A stretch of DNA of 64,000 bases from Enoplolaimus lenunculus. Its lineage: Eukaryota; Nematoda; Enoplea; Enoplida; Thoracostomopsidae. The stretch's first letter is position 1; every line of letters starts with the position of its first letter. Both the position numbers and the translations under genes were made by a program. Where the stretch lies: positions 310,001-374,000 of the forward strand of contig JASANG010003119.1 in assembly GCA_030248215.1 (NCBI GenBank), in the 5' to 3' direction. A model generated the notes under the pieces. That model was not told the DNA's origin. It ran no database searches and saw only the letters and a program-made list of their open reading frames with translations. Shown here in pieces: positions 1-12,400 of the stretch.

Positions 1-85
1 GCACTTTCTTACACTTACACTTAGGCTTAGGCTTAGGAACACACTTATGCTACTATTACGACCCTGTTGTATACATTAACCGTCG
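1..85. mobile_element. CCTAAG-type foldback MITE, right end only
   Basis: Tandem TTAGGC/CTTAGG hexamers followed by a CTATTACGACCCTGTT end match the right half of the family seen complete at 16675-16861. The left half lies outside the window. Confidence 0.55.
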
Positions 86-762
86 TTTTTAACACTAATC
101 AATACCAACTGGTGAAAGAAATTGTGCTGGTTTAAAAATCACAACGAACGTTAACAGAAAATTCTATTATTGAAATTAAATTATAATCATACAAATGTCT
201 AGTTTTGACTTTTGACTGTTGTCGTTGGCATTTTTTTAGATAAAAACATCTGTTTGAGCTCGCTGTTCGCCCTAAACTTCGGCTATGGTCAGCTTAAAGC
301 TATTTGACTTTAAAAAACCAGGGGCGTATACAATGTGGCACACACGGTTGCGTACCGAAAAACAACGGAAAAACGGTATTTTTCGGTTTCCGTTTTTTTT
401 CTGAAGCGGTATGAAATCGGTAAAAAAGTGTAAAAAAGTTTTTATAAAAATATCACAATTCTAGCAAATATATAACTAACGTAACAGCCAAAGAACGTTG
501 CGGAATACAGCAAAAATTGGTTTTCTTACAGTCGAAACGTGTGATTCGCCATGTCTGCAATGGAGCTGAAATGGAAGCTGACGTATTTTCTGTTGCCTCA
601 ACGAGATCTAATTATGCTGACGATGTTTTTGCTGATGACGCCTACTTCTTTGATCTTAAAATAACTGTTATGTAGCTGCTAATACATATGTTGATTTTGT
701 TGTGTTCGCCTTGATCTACATTCTCGGTAGTGTGACGAGATAGCTTCGAACTCAGCTTCTTA

Positions 763-1770
763 TTACTGTAGTTACCCGAATAACACGAGGGGGTCCGCGT
801 TTTGAGTCCTAATCAACAGTTATCTGTAACTCTTAAACTCTGTCAGTGGGTGCAGGCCATAACAGGTTATATTTTTCTTGGTTTGGACCAATATCTTTAC
901 ACTCTGAATTCCAGTGAGTGGATTTAAACTCAGAATGAGTTGAATCACTCAGTCTGAGTTATTCAACTATCAGAACTCAAAAGTCTGAGTTTATTCAACT
1001 CATTCTGATTTAGTTAAGCAACTCACCCGGAGTCAACACAACTCACAGTGAATATCAAGTAAACTCTGAGTGAGTTAAAGTTTGCTGTTAACTCAGAAAT
1101 AAATAATTTTCCGTCTGAGTTGATTAATTAACTCATTGAAATTTACAGTGTACAAGTTTTCTGAAAGAGGCCTTAAGATGAATTGCGACGAAACTATAAA
1201 GAATTGTGTGATTTGTATGCTCTTAACCATAATGATTTTGAACAGACAAGAATGTTTTGATTCACGATTCTCCCGTCGGCAAACAACCTAGTGTGACTTG
1301 TGATAGGTGTAATGTGCAATGTTTTCCGGTCCGGTGTTACATTTTTTACTTTATCGTTTGTTTTGAAAGTCACTATCAAGAGCTGTTTGTAACGTAAACT
1401 GAACGACTAACATCAGAGCACTGTAAAATTACACAATTGTATTGAATGCAGAAGAAAAACGGGCGCATAAAGGCGTGCAGTTGGTAAATGAATATTTTGC
1501 ACGGGTATGTCGCGTGTAAAAAAAATAAAATTTCCGTCGGTAAACCGCACTGCGAGTAAACAAATCATTTCCTACTTGCACAGCTGGTCTAGATTAGTGA
1601 AATATGTAACAGACATTTCAAACAATCCGCATAAACGTTACTAAAATACAGTAAAACGATTAACGGGCATGGCAATCCACTGGATGAATTAAGAGCAAAT
1701 AACAGTCTGTAACAGAATAATAAAAGATACCCGGTGGAGAAACGAAATAAATATCAGTTGGCTCTAAAGT
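763..1770. mobile_element. CTGTAG-type MITE fragments, interrupted
   Basis: The left part (763 to about 885, with CTGTAGTTACCCGAATAA) and a right part (about 1692-1770, with AACAGTCTGTAACAGAATAA) resemble the two ends of the element at 14927-15296. Another foldback element (900-1150) lies between them, so this may be one old copy split by later insertions. The assignment is tentative. Confidence 0.35.
900..1150. mobile_element. Foldback MITE of TGAGTT type
   Basis: The ends are inverted (CACTCTGAATTCCAGTGAG on the left; the right end reads CACTGTAAATTTCAATGAG on the other strand). The interior is made of alternating TGAGTT and AACTCA words, and both ends are flanked by TA. Partial relatives lie at 4093-4199 and 6542-6692. 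No coding capacity. Confidence 0.75.
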
Positions 1771-2170
1771 AAAATGGTCACGTGACTGTCTTCTTTGCAT
1801 TTGTCGAAGCACGAGTGCATGGTTTTGAATTTAACCGTGTTTTCCTATTTTTCTGGAAAATCGAAAAAAAAACTTTTTTTCTGGTTCGTTTAGCTTTTCC
1901 GAAAAAATCAGCCCTGGGGCGAGAAAAAAGTACCATTTCCTCAAAATTTTGGAGAAATGATCAAAACAACTTTACGTATTTCATAACAATTTTTCGATTA
2001 TACAGTCGAAAAATGACGCGATATCCTTCCCAGTGGCGGATCCAGAAATTTCTAAAACGGAAGAACGCATGATATATAAGAGTGGAAAACACTAGCGAGC
2101 GAAGTGAGTTTGTGACGGAACGCCACCTTACACATAAACCTTACCACAGCGCAAATCTTGGCTGTTTCTG

Positions 2171-2382
2171 CACTGCAAAAAAGATGAGTCAATTTGACTA
2201 CTTCCGAAACAGGCTCTACTGGACTACACAAACTAAATCAAATTCGACTCTGCCAGAATCAAACGTGCGACTTAGTGAGTCGAATTTGTCTCTGGCGGAG
2301 TCGAATTTGACTCAGTTTGTGTAGTCCCGTTGAGCCAGCCTATTTCAGAGAGAGCCAATTTGACTCAGCTTTTTTTGCAGTG
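2171..2382. mobile_element. Foldback MITE of GAGTCAAATTGACTC type
   Basis: A near-palindromic 212-bp unit. It starts CACTGCAAAAAA, runs through GAGTCAATTTGAC, a CCGAAACAGGC arm and GACTACACAAACT, then reads back in inverted order to TTTTTTGCAGTG. The same architecture recurs at 2966-3193, 5939-6119 and 11251-11455. Non-coding. Confidence 0.85.
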
Positions 2383-2419
2383 TGACGACAATGCTTAGCG
2401 GTTCTTGCGTTATCTATGC

Positions 2420-2790
2420 TGTACCAAATTTGTGATCAATATGACCAAGAGTGGATAATCGCTATTAAACAAGAGTGTGCAACTGGGCACATTCTGTGTA
2501 GAAAAGAATGTACCCGTCGCGCGTTGTATTTTTGGCCTACCCCTTACTTGGATGGGGGTACAGCCGGTGCGAACCATGGCACTTTATGCATGCGGTATCG
2601 AGCATGTTCCCTTATAGTTTAATTTAGGGGTATTTATGTGATTACAACTTCCCCTCTAACTAACAGTGGGTCGGCCAAAAACGCAAAACTCGGTGGTGCA
2701 TTTTGTATCATGTGGGACCCCAAGAGTTGCGCACTGTTGTCATTATCCACTCTTGATGTGGCATACTTGATATTTGTAGCACGTAACATA
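2420..2790. mobile_element. Putative foldback element
   Basis: An arm at about 2446-2560 (AAGAGTGGATAATCG, then GAGTGTGCAACT) returns inverted at about 2680-2770 (AGTTGCGCACT, then CATTATCCACTCTT). The arms are imperfect and no clear target duplication is visible. The small open frames inside are by-products of the inverted structure. Confidence 0.45.
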
Positions 2791-2965
2791 CTGTGCCAGC
2801 TACAGGACGTCCGTATGGCTACCTCGTAAGAACTTAACAAGCCAAGCGAAAGATCAACTTTTGGATGAATGTTCCCTTCAAATTTTTGGAGAAGATTCAA
2901 ATCGAGTTGAACGCGTCAGCTGCACAAAATTACACGATTGAATAAACAAGAAACCATTTGAACGC

Positions 2966-3193
2966 ACACCGCTAAAAATGGTGAGTCAAATTAACTCTCT
3001 CGGAAATAGGCTTTTCCGGATTACAAAAACTGAGTCAAATTCGACTCCGCCAGACTCAAATTTGTCTGACCCTATAGTCGCTCAGTGAGTCTAACTTGAC
3101 TCTGGCAGAGTCGAATTTGGCTCAGTTTCTGTAGTAGTCCCGAATAGCCTATTTCGGAAAGAGTCAATTTGACTCACCATTTTTTACGTGCAG
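2966..3193. mobile_element. Foldback MITE of GAGTCAAATTGACTC type
   Basis: Second copy of the family at 2171-2382, with slightly degraded outer ends but both inner arms (AACTCTCTCGGAAATAGGC and its inverse) intact. Confidence 0.75.
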
Positions 3194-4011
3194 TAAACCA
3201 CATATTTTTTTAAATTATTGTGGCGTATTCGACATAATACGCACTAATACATACCTATCTATCTATTGAACTTGTACCACGAAACTTTACAGTACGTCAC
3301 AACGCAAGGATCTTAGCAATTCAAGAAATCACTTTAAACGTCATGAAATTTGAATTTTTGAAAATTCGATACTTTTCGGCACCGTGGTTTTGGCAAACGC
3401 CGGCTAAAAATTTCAACACAATAATTTGCTCCTGAATCAAAAATATGAGAAATCTGTAAAATAAAAGCGATTGATATTTCTTACAACAACAGAAACTGTT
3501 GGGACTAAAATCCTGGTGTGTGTGTGTGAAATTGCTTCAACAACATCGGAATAGACATATACCAAAGGTTCGTTGAATAATGACTTTAGATAAGCAAAAA
3601 AGATATGACCAAATTTATTAAAATATTTTTGTCAGTAATGAAATAATTAATGGGCACTAATTATGTCTTGATACAAACTCTTGGCAATAGCCACATATAT
3701 ATGTCTTGAATTCAAGACTTTGATTTCTTAAAGTTTTCAAAAATATTGGTGCAAAATGTGTCACACTTAATTGTCATAACATTTAAGACTTTTTTATGAA
3801 TGATTAAGGGAACTATTTCTGAAATGTAAGACAAATATTTCTGAAATTAAAAACGGATATGTTTAAAATAAAACACAGAGATTTGCGATGGAAACCGACT
3901 CCAAAATTGGGACTAAAGCTCAAGCGAATACCCTAATTTTACAACCAAAGATACAGACATTTATGTTTACACCATTTTTTAGAAACGAATTTCTGAACTG
4001 TTTAAGGCTGT

Positions 4012-4075
4012 TGGCCCATGTTACTTTAAGGGGCGTCCAGCTTTCTGGTAGATCTATAAAACGGTAGGTTTAGAT
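4012..4075. mobile_element. CCTAAG-type MITE, end fragment
   Basis: Matches the terminal 64 bp of the 8613-8803 element (TGGCCCATGTTACTTTAAGG, then GGGCGTCCAG and a TCTATAAAACGGTAGG segment). The hexamer core is missing. Confidence 0.6.
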
Positions 4076-4092
4076 ACCAACTTATCCGGTAT

Positions 4093-4199
4093 TAAATAAG
4101 CTCAGAGTGAATTATTATGTATTGTAATAAACTCAGAATTGTCCAAAAATAACCAATTCTCTCTGAGTTGATAAATCAGCTCACTGGAATTTACAGGGT
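4093..4199. mobile_element. TGAGTT-type foldback MITE, fragment
   Basis: The right end (TGAGTTGATAAATCAGCTCA, then CTGGAATTTACAG) and part of the core match the element at 900-1150. The left end is missing. Confidence 0.5.
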
Positions 4200-4669
4200 G
4201 GGTTTACAGTCCATTTCGTGTGTTTTGGCAGAAAATAGTTTGAACAGACACTAAAAACCTTTAACCAAACTGAATTGAACTGTTTAATTCCAATTTGGTA
4301 ACTTTATGATTTTAAATAGCTATCGCACTAATACGTCTTGAGTTCTCAGGACCGCAATTTTTTTGGCTTTTGAAAATTTCACAAGAGTTGATTGGGATTC
4401 TTCATGTCGTTTGAATGATAACTAAATCCAAGTTTCTAGCGTGTGGGCGTAAAATACTTTAATAAAAATGTTGACCAGCAACAGATACGCTTCGACGCGT
4501 ATGTTTGAAATGCGTTTAAAACTTAAATTTGATTGTCTGGCTCGGAATCTACAGAGAAATCAACATGTTTTGGTACTTTATGTAAACGCCGTTTGTTTTT
4601 TAGGTAAATGAATTTTGCCAATATTACGTTAAAGGGCGTAGTATAATCATAACGTAAAGAATAAGCCTA

Positions 4670-4940
4670 TTAACCCCTTCTCACATTGAGTTGCGTATAG
4701 GCAACTCAGCGCAGTGTATATACGTTAAATAATATATATCGCACCGTGTTTAACAATAGCAACACGTATACATAGTACTCAATCACCACAAGACGTGAGA
4801 GCCCCCTGCGGTTCGAGCGTCAAGCTCCTATAGCTGAGTGGTGATGGTATACGCCTCCCACTCCAGTCACTTCAGTTCGAATCCTAGCATAAAAGTAGGT
4901 CTCAGGGGAAAAAGAAAATATTCATGTGAGAAAGGGTTAA
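4670..4940. mobile_element. TTAA-bounded MITE carrying a tRNA-like core
   Basis: The element is bounded by TTAACCCCTTCTCACAT on the left and ATGTGAGAAAGGGTTAA on the right, so TTAA is duplicated and the inverted ends begin with CCC. Both are hallmarks of piggyBac-type transposons. No transposase. The core has a tRNA-like segment (4831-4884). The boundaries rest on one copy. Confidence 0.5.
4831..4884 (+). other. tRNA-like Pol III promoter (A and B boxes)
   Basis: TAGCTGAGTGG at 4831 fits the A-box consensus, and CAGTTCGAATCC at 4873 fits the B box at a tRNA-like spacing. I do not see a complete cloverleaf with paired acceptor stem, so I do not call it a functional tRNA. It could be a SINE head or a tRNA pseudogene captured by the surrounding element. 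Confidence 0.45.
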
Positions 4941-5938
4941 GCTAAAAATTTTCAGTTTACTATCTTTAAGCCTGAGCAAAAAATAGTCTAAAGCTTAAGC
5001 TTACTCTAGTTTTGCAAAAGAAAGGCTGCTTCTCAACTATATCTAAAGCAAAATTATTAAAGAGTCGCTATAGGCCTAATGCTTGCATTGCTTAGGTAAA
5101 ACATTCATTCGTAACGAACTCCTGTCTTTAAATGCCTCTCATGGAATATATATCCCACCTCAACGTGTAGCGGCGGAATATTTTTCATGTTTTCGTATAA
5201 TTATATATACAATAACAACTCACTGAAAAAATATACTTAATAGACTTATACTGCAATTTAAAACATCTATAATGAAAAAATGTGCGCAGTATTCTAGCTA
5301 GTTTCGCTCGCGAGGTTTTTGCGTAAGCTACGTTGATTTTGAGTCGGCGTGCCTACCAAGAACGGAATGTCTTATCAGATTGCAAGGATCTGTTGTTTTG
5401 GTGTTCGCTGCTGCGGCACTGTTTGAAGAAATGAAACGTGCCCGATTCACTGACTGTATTCCACTTTACTCGATATTCTAGTAGCGCGCATATGGCACAT
5501 ACTTATGGCAAGTTAGTGAACTGTATTTATAAATATAAACGAGTTTGTTGGCAATATGCTTGCAAAAAATAAAACAAACAGTAGTTGGTGAACAAGTGAA
5601 AACTCTGCTAAACCTACGATTTACACCTATCAAATTGGCATTGTGCTGTGTAACATAACTCATATACGACGTATTGAATTTCAGCTTTTACGCTAATTGT
5701 ATCACTCTTTTTTCATATTTTCTATGCCTCATTTACTTTATTTTTGCGTCAGCGTTCATACTAAGGGCACTAAAACGGGAAACTGGGTGGAATATATATA
5801 GAATTGGCAAAAATGTAAAACGGTTTTGGTATTTTGAAGAAAGCGAGTTTGTACTGTCTAAAAATGCTTAAACTTAGCGTGATTTTAAGAAAGAATAAGC
5901 TAATCTAGTTGTGTTAATCTAATTTTCTAGTTTCTGTA

Positions 5939-6119
5939 CACTGCAAAAAATGATGAGTCAAATTGACTCTCTCCGAAATAGGCTTTCGGAAGTGCACAAA
6001 CTGAGTGAAATTCGACTCCGCGAGAGTCAAACGTGCGACTTCTAAATTTTATTTATTTTGTGTAGTCCCGAAAAGCCTATTTCGGAGAGAGTCAATTTGA
6101 CTCGCTGTTTTTTGCAGTG
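5939..6119. mobile_element. Foldback MITE of GAGTCAAATTGACTC type
   Basis: Complete ends (CACTGCAAAAAATGATGAG and TTTTTTGCAGTG) with TA on each side, consistent with a TA target duplication. The central loop is shorter than in the copy at 2171. Confidence 0.85.
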
Positions 6120-6541
6120 TAGGCAAACTAAATTGCGGCTTACGCTTGTTAAAGCCATGTGAAATCTAATACTCTTTTCCAGGTTACACTAACGCCTTGA
6201 ATTTTGGAAAAAATGTGATACGACAGAATTTTGAATATAGTTCGATGTAACATGAGGGAAGTATTTTTGTAGGTCAAAACTACGAACTTAATAACAGCGA
6301 ATGCTTTACTCTTATGGACATTGATATAGCTGTAAATGACTTCATGCTCTTTGTTTGAAACAGACATGTTGCAATTGAAAGCTTTGAGATGAAAATACAA
6401 ATTCATAAAAAATCACTCACTGAAATTTTAGGCGTCCGATATTTTTTTCTATAAATTTTGATAAAAGCAGTTATATTTGCGTATGCCTCCGAATTATGTG
6501 ACTAAACCATTCAGACAACGAATTAGTTATTTTTAGTTGTT

Positions 6542-6692
6542 TCTGAGTCAAATATAATTCCGGGTGAGTTGATTTTTAACTCAGAACAAGTTCAATCAAT
6601 TCACAATTCTAAGTTCTGAAAGACCCAAGACTCAGTGACCTCACTGAGTCAACTCATTCGGAATTAAAATCAATTCACTGCCATTTATAGTG
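6542..6692. mobile_element. TGAGTT-type foldback MITE, degraded
   Basis: GGGTGAGTTGATTTTTAACT on the left, AACTCATTCGGAATT and CAATTCACTGCCATTTA on the right. Same word structure as 900-1150, with decayed termini. Confidence 0.5.
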
Positions 6693-7787
6693 TTTGTGTC
6701 CTGGTCAGAATAAAATAACAACGAAAGCTGCCCACAAAAGGTATTTTCAACCGTTTTTCAACCACAATAGCTCGCGTTCTAAAAATATTCTTCTAAATTT
6801 GCTCGTTTGCTGGAACAGACAACTGGACAATAGGTTTTTGACCTTCGCTGGAAACCAAGCGCCGTGGCTTTAATGGCCAGACCGGAAATCGGTTTAGTTC
6901 TAAAAAAAACCTTCAAACCAGTAGTTGTTTGGGGGTTTTCAAAGTTTAGGTAACTACTGGATTCATGTCAGCATTGGTTTACACACAGAGTTATGGATTG
7001 TTTGTGTCATGCAATATTTTAACTATGACGTTTAAAAGTTTTATTTGTTTGAAAGCAAAACTTTTATAGCTTTGCATGTACAAATATTCGTTAAGTGAGA
7101 GGCCGACTATAACCAACCCACGTATTGCGAAGAAATTTTACTAGTTATAATACGAAAATCTTGCGATCAATGGTCAAAATAAATGCGAGAGCATGTTTGT
7201 GCTGATTTTCATGTTCTCAAGACAAATTCACGACAGATTTTGTATCTTTTAATTCCGGCAAATTTGACAAGTCAAAATTTCGTATACTTTTCTGCAAAGA
7301 TATATTTGATTGTGGCAGCATATGGTTTGACATACTCGTTCGTTATGCGCAGGAACCATTTTGATATTAACATCCACATTATAAAGATGGAATCATTTCC
7401 AAACCTTTTAACGTTGTTTCCCAGAAGGCATTTCTGTTAGCTAAGGCAGCTTATACGTTCCTGCCATTTGATTTCGTTTCTAGAGCTCTTTTAGAATAAT
7501 AAATTTTATACGCTTCAATTAGGCTGTTGTTTTTGAAGTACATACACAAAGGAAACAGATATATGTATTGACAGCCATTGCATTGTATAATCTTTGTTAG
7601 AAGAATGAGTATATAGCTTCAAGCTAAAATTCAAGCAGTAGAAAGTAATAGTTGTGTGTGCAAAAATGCATTTTTTGAAAAAATATCTTTTTTATCCGAA
7701 ACACTACCGTCCCAGTCGTTAACTGAAACCTGCACCAAAACAGGGAAAACAAACAATGAGACACTTTTCGTAGCTTTTATTTAGGTA

Positions 7788-8092
7788 AAGCCCCATTCAC
7801 ACGTGCAAATTTTTGCAGCGAGAACTCGCAGCTGCAACTTGTACGAAATACTTGCAGATGCAAGCATTTTTAAAGGAATATTCCGATTGACCAATCATAC
7901 TGCAGGTGGAAGAAATTAAAGGGACTTGCAACACCGTTCACAGATGCGAATTAAATAATTAAATTCAATAGGATAAATTCCTGTGAATAATTTGCAGCTG
8001 CAAGAACTTCAAAGCTGCTTGGTGACCAAACTTGTGCGTGCCAGTTGTGCGTGCAAGTTATAGCTGGAAAAATTTACACATGTGAACAGGGA
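7788..8092. mobile_element. MITE with TTCACACGTG-type ends
   Basis: GCCCCATTCACACGTGCAAA on the left is mirrored by TTTACACATGTGAACAGG on the right. The interior is rich in GCAGCTGCAA and TTGCAAG words in both orientations. A relative lies at 46968-47225. Confidence 0.6.
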
Positions 8093-8097
8093 AAATA

Positions 8098-8344
8098 TGA
8101 GGCAATTTTTCATTATAGAGATGCTGCAATTGTTCGAAATGAAATAAAAGTTACGAAATTCATCCAAAACTTTAAAAAATTTCGATGCGTCCGCCACTTT
8201 TTATTCAATATTTTAGAAAGCCCCGAAAAATTTGCACGCCTCACTTGTGTTGTCATAGAAAAATGTAACATCCTCAAAAGCTTTATACTTCAATATATGT
8301 TTTTCGTTTCCGTTATTTTTATTATCGGTTTACACCCTGGTATT
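8098..8344. mobile_element. hAT-type MITE, truncated
   Basis: Ends with GGTTTACACCCTGG and contains blocks such as TTTAAAAAATTTCGATGCGT, shared in inverse orientation with the complete element at 16201-16582. One end is lost. The 121-codon open frame across it (8045-8410) is fortuitous. Confidence 0.5.
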
Positions 8345-8612
8345 ACAACATGTTCGCTTATAAAGAACACATTAATGCGTTTGACTAATATTGCAGCGCT
8401 AACTTACTAAAGAGTAGGAAGTTTCACAAAATTTCACTGCAGACAGGCGCAAAATAATGCAGAAAAAATAACTTAGTTTCGCATTAATTAATGCAAAGCC
8501 GTGATATTTGATGCATGCGACGATAAAGTAAGTTTAGATTTTAGAGCCTTCCTGAATACAATTGATTCGAACGAGAGCAGTAGTTACAACAACACCGGTA
8601 GCAGTGTTTGAA

Positions 8613-8803
8613 TGGCCCATGTTACTTTTAGGGGCGTCCAGGTTTCTGGTGAGCCTATAAAACAGTAGGTTTAGATTCTTGATTACATTTTTTGCTTAGG
8701 CTTAGACTTAGGCTTAGAAACACACTTTTGCAACTCTTAGGCTTTGGCTTCGGCTTAGAAATACGCTTAATCAAATGTTGCGCATCTAAAAGTAACGTTG
8801 GCC
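8613..8803. mobile_element. CCTAAG-type foldback MITE, complete
   Basis: Inverted ends TGGCCCATGTTACTTTTAGG and TAAAAGTAACGTTGGCC enclose CTTAGG hexamers and a GTAGGTTTAGATTC segment. This copy defines the family best. No coding sequence. Confidence 0.8.
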
Positions 8804-9156
8804 GTTTAAATGATAGTATCTAACACCAAAGTCATGCTTTCAAATGCCTAGCAATACATCCAGTCAGCTTTATTCTTATTGGCTACTGTCTTACGTGAAA
8901 TTTGAACAAGATGAATCAATACAGCTCTGACGGCTTCAGACAGTGAAAATTATTCGTTCAGATGGCGTGAAATGCTAACTTTTGTTTGGAAACCGTTGCC
9001 CGAAACGTTATGGCAACTATACACCAAAAGTATACGCAACTGAGCATAGCAAAGTGTCGACGTTGCACGAACTATTAGCATCATAAGGTCGCGAGTACCG
9101 AGTTCAAGAAATATTTTAAACGCACCTCAGACCAGGCTTGAACAGATGTTAATAAT

Positions 9157-9303
9157 AGCCAATGTCACTTTTATGGCCGTAATAGTGGATTAAGCGTATT
9201 CCTATTAACTCTAACCGTAACCCTAAGCCTAAGCAAAAAATGTAGCATAGAGCATAAGCCTACTTTTTTACAAATCCACTACAACCCAGGAAGGCCCTAA
9301 AAC
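9157..9303. mobile_element. CCTAAG-type MITE, right end decayed
   Basis: Starts GCCAATGTCACTTTTATGGC, then GTAATAGTGGATTAAGCGTA and CCTAAG hexamers. It lies about 140 bp upstream of the channel's first exon, so it could be part of or close to the promoter. Confidence 0.6.
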
Positions 9304-9445
9304 AATATACCCGACTACTCTCGAACAACACAAGAACTGCAGAATTGTTTATGTCACATTTTTATAAAATAATCACGTACTCATGTCATAGTAGGTACAT
9401 GCATATCATTTTAGAATTTACTTTTAGATAAAATTTTAGCTAAAA

Positions 9446-12400
9446 ATGCTTAATTTTATTTTCAGATCGGTATTCGGTTATGCGTCGCTGATGGTTTTAT
9501 TTGTTGTTGCAAAACAACAAAACGATAATGAATACGCTTTAAACGAGCAAGAACAATCAAATTTTATTACGCGAAGAAACGTTGCTGTAACACGTCAACT
9601 GTCTTATAGTGTGGCGTAAGTTTAATACTACTCTGTAAAAACCCTCTACTTAAAATACTATAGTTTTATTTTACTTTTTAAGTATAACTGTACTAAATAT
9701 TCAGTAAGTAAAGCTTTGCTTAAATAATGTAAATAAGTAAAACTACTGCTGTCATTTGTTGATTAATTCAGTAAATATAAAGCTAAAAATTTTGTGTTTG
9801 CCTCAAATTAAGTAAAACTTTGCCAAGCACGATAGTAAAGTAAAACCGACACTTAAAATTCGGTAACAGTTTTACTTAATTTTAAGTATATTCTTAGTGA
9901 GTATTTTTTAAAATTCTTTGGCTGCGCGGAAACTGCGGATTGCTCTGAATACGTAAGCTCAAACGACCAGACTGTGCAGAAACAGCTCTTATATATTGCC
10001 TTTACATATTGCAATCGTGAATATAACCTAAGACATGTAAAGCAGATAATCATTTTGTTGCAGCACTAAAGCCGACGAAGCAACTGATACGTCATGTTAT
10101 ATTTCGAATTTGCTAAGAAACTACGACAATCGTTTGCGTCCTAACTTTGGAGGTAAACAGAGCCAAAAGTATACTTATTCATCCATAAACAAATTAGTTA
10201 ATGGCTGAGTTTCTAAGATGTTACTTAAGTATTTACTTAAGCTATGGTTAAGTAATTACGTTAGTCGCGGACTTAAGTAAATACTTCACTTTTCGAACAA
10301 AACAAGTAAACACCTAATGTGAGTCATTAAACAAAAAAGTAATAGTTTTTGTTTATATCACGAGTTTGCAATTTCAGGTGAATCAAGGTTTGTTATACCT
10401 GAACGGTTAATTTTAATCTATCAGATGTAGTTTGCGGGATTAGTATTTACTTAACTTAAGTACGATTTTAAAAACGACAACATGGCTAAGTAGCCTAAAG
10501 TCTAAGCCAAAATCCACTGTTATACTTGTCGTACAGCGCCGCCCGTCACTGTTCGTTGCTGTTCGTCAAGCGTCCGGCGCTGTCCGTTATCCGTACGGCA
10601 TCGTCCGTCACTGTACGGCGCCGTACGTCACCATACGGTATCGTACACGAGTAAATTCGCGCAGCATACTGCACCGTGAGGGACGATGACGGACGGCGCA
10701 GGACGGCAACGGACGGCGCCGGCCGTTATCAAAATTGTAGTGTCACAGCGTAAAGATAAGCCGATAACTATTAAATTTAAACATAAGTCTAGAACCTAAG
10801 CAAAAATTAGTCTGAAGCTTAGGTTTAGTTCATTGCAATCCCGCGAAAAACCGATACTCCACTCTAGTGAACAAGGGCCAACAAAATGGACCAAAACTTT
10901 TGCGGCATTGTATTAATGCGTTTCTTTCTGTGAACAGAATTGCATTCACAAAATTTAGGTAGAACTTCTGCACCTATATTTACTAAGGCAACATTATTTA
11001 AAACGACAGCAATGTCCAGGGTTGTTTAACCGACCGGCGAAAAACTTACCACGCTGTCGGAGTATAGGTAGAACTTCTGTCGGAGGTTCCAGAAATTTCG
11101 GTAATGAAATTTTTCGCATTTTTGCAAAGATTTCCTGTTCTATTAGATTGTTACTTAAAGGGCAATTTGAAAGCTGTAATTACTGGGATTTCTAAAAAAG
11201 CTCAAAACAATTTTACTACATTTTGCAGAATACTGTTATTAAGATATGTACACTACAAAAAATGGTGCGTCAAATTGACTCTCTCCGAAATAAGCTTTTT
11301 CTGACTACACAAACTGAGTCAAAATTCTACTCCGCCAGAGTCAAATTCGATTCACTGAATCGCTCAGTGAGAGTCGAATTTGACTCTGGCGCAGTTGAAT
11401 TTGATTCAGTTTGTGTAGTCACGAAAAGCCGCTTTCTGAGAGAGTCAATTTGATTTCAGCGAAGCCCCGAAAACTGTAAAGCTTAATTTGCGTCACAATA
11501 TAATAGTCACAGCACGCAGTCATGCTCGTGGACAGTAAAGTTTTTTATTACAGGCGAATCAGTGAACGTTAAAATAAATGTCCACCTTACAAGCATTAGC
11601 GCTGTTTCGGACACGAATATGGTAAGTTTTTATCAAAAACATTTATTAATATCAACTCTTGCACTGTATTGATCATCCGAAAGTTATGTCAGCTGGCGTG
11701 TGTACGTAATGCACCTATTGCGACATTTGGTCTCCTGTATTACAATTTATCCCAATGTTTATTATAGTTTCGTTTTGCTATCTATTCTTCTCATTTGATC
11801 GACTTCATATGATGTGTTGGTCGGCCCGTGTATAGAACAAGGCCGGAACAGTAGTATAAGCATATATTCCTAAGCGTAAGCCTAAGCCTAAGCAGTAGCC
11901 TCCTAAGCCTAAGCGTAACGATGAGCCTATTCCTAAGCCTAAGCCTATTCCTAAGCTTAAGCAAAACAGTCTAAACCTTAAACTGACTCTATTACAGACC
12001 CGCCGGAAAACGATATGGCCCTCTTCTGCACATGGGCCGGATGGTTTTTATATTGTTAAAAGAAACTCTGCGAACGCAGAATAAAATCAGTACTTAGGTA
12101 AATATTTTTGGAACACCTTTGTTTATGGAAGATAACCCTAATCGTCTAAATTCTAATATGCGAAAGCTTTAACCAATTTTCTATCACGGGCGAAGCCGGG
12201 ATTTCATTTCGAAATGGTGCAATCATGTCTAAAATTTTTTGTTAGCGAGCGTAGCGAGCGAAGAAAATATTTTTTGACTTTCACAAGTTAATCTGTGCCT
12301 ATTGTAAAAGTGTCCTCTTTGATTCTTTCCAGAAGTTTATATATACGCCACTTCTGCAAGCAGTTTATTGCTGTGTTACGGAGATGTATATTAGTTTTAC

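Larger units (their letters stand above)
1..9445. other. Gene-free, MITE-rich intergenic DNA
   Basis: I find no exon chain or protein family on either strand here. The listed repeats take up roughly a third of it. Stretches without a listed element (about 86-760, 1151-2170, 3194-4011, 4200-4669, 4941-5938, 6120-6540, 6693-7787 and 8804-9156) are AT-rich, and their open frames are short, lack splice context and look like chance. The right end probably contains the promoter of the channel gene, but I see no clear core promoter motif. Confidence 0.6.

Noticed and set aside
8045-8410. 121-codon plus-strand frame
   Set aside because: Spans two MITE fragments and has no domain.
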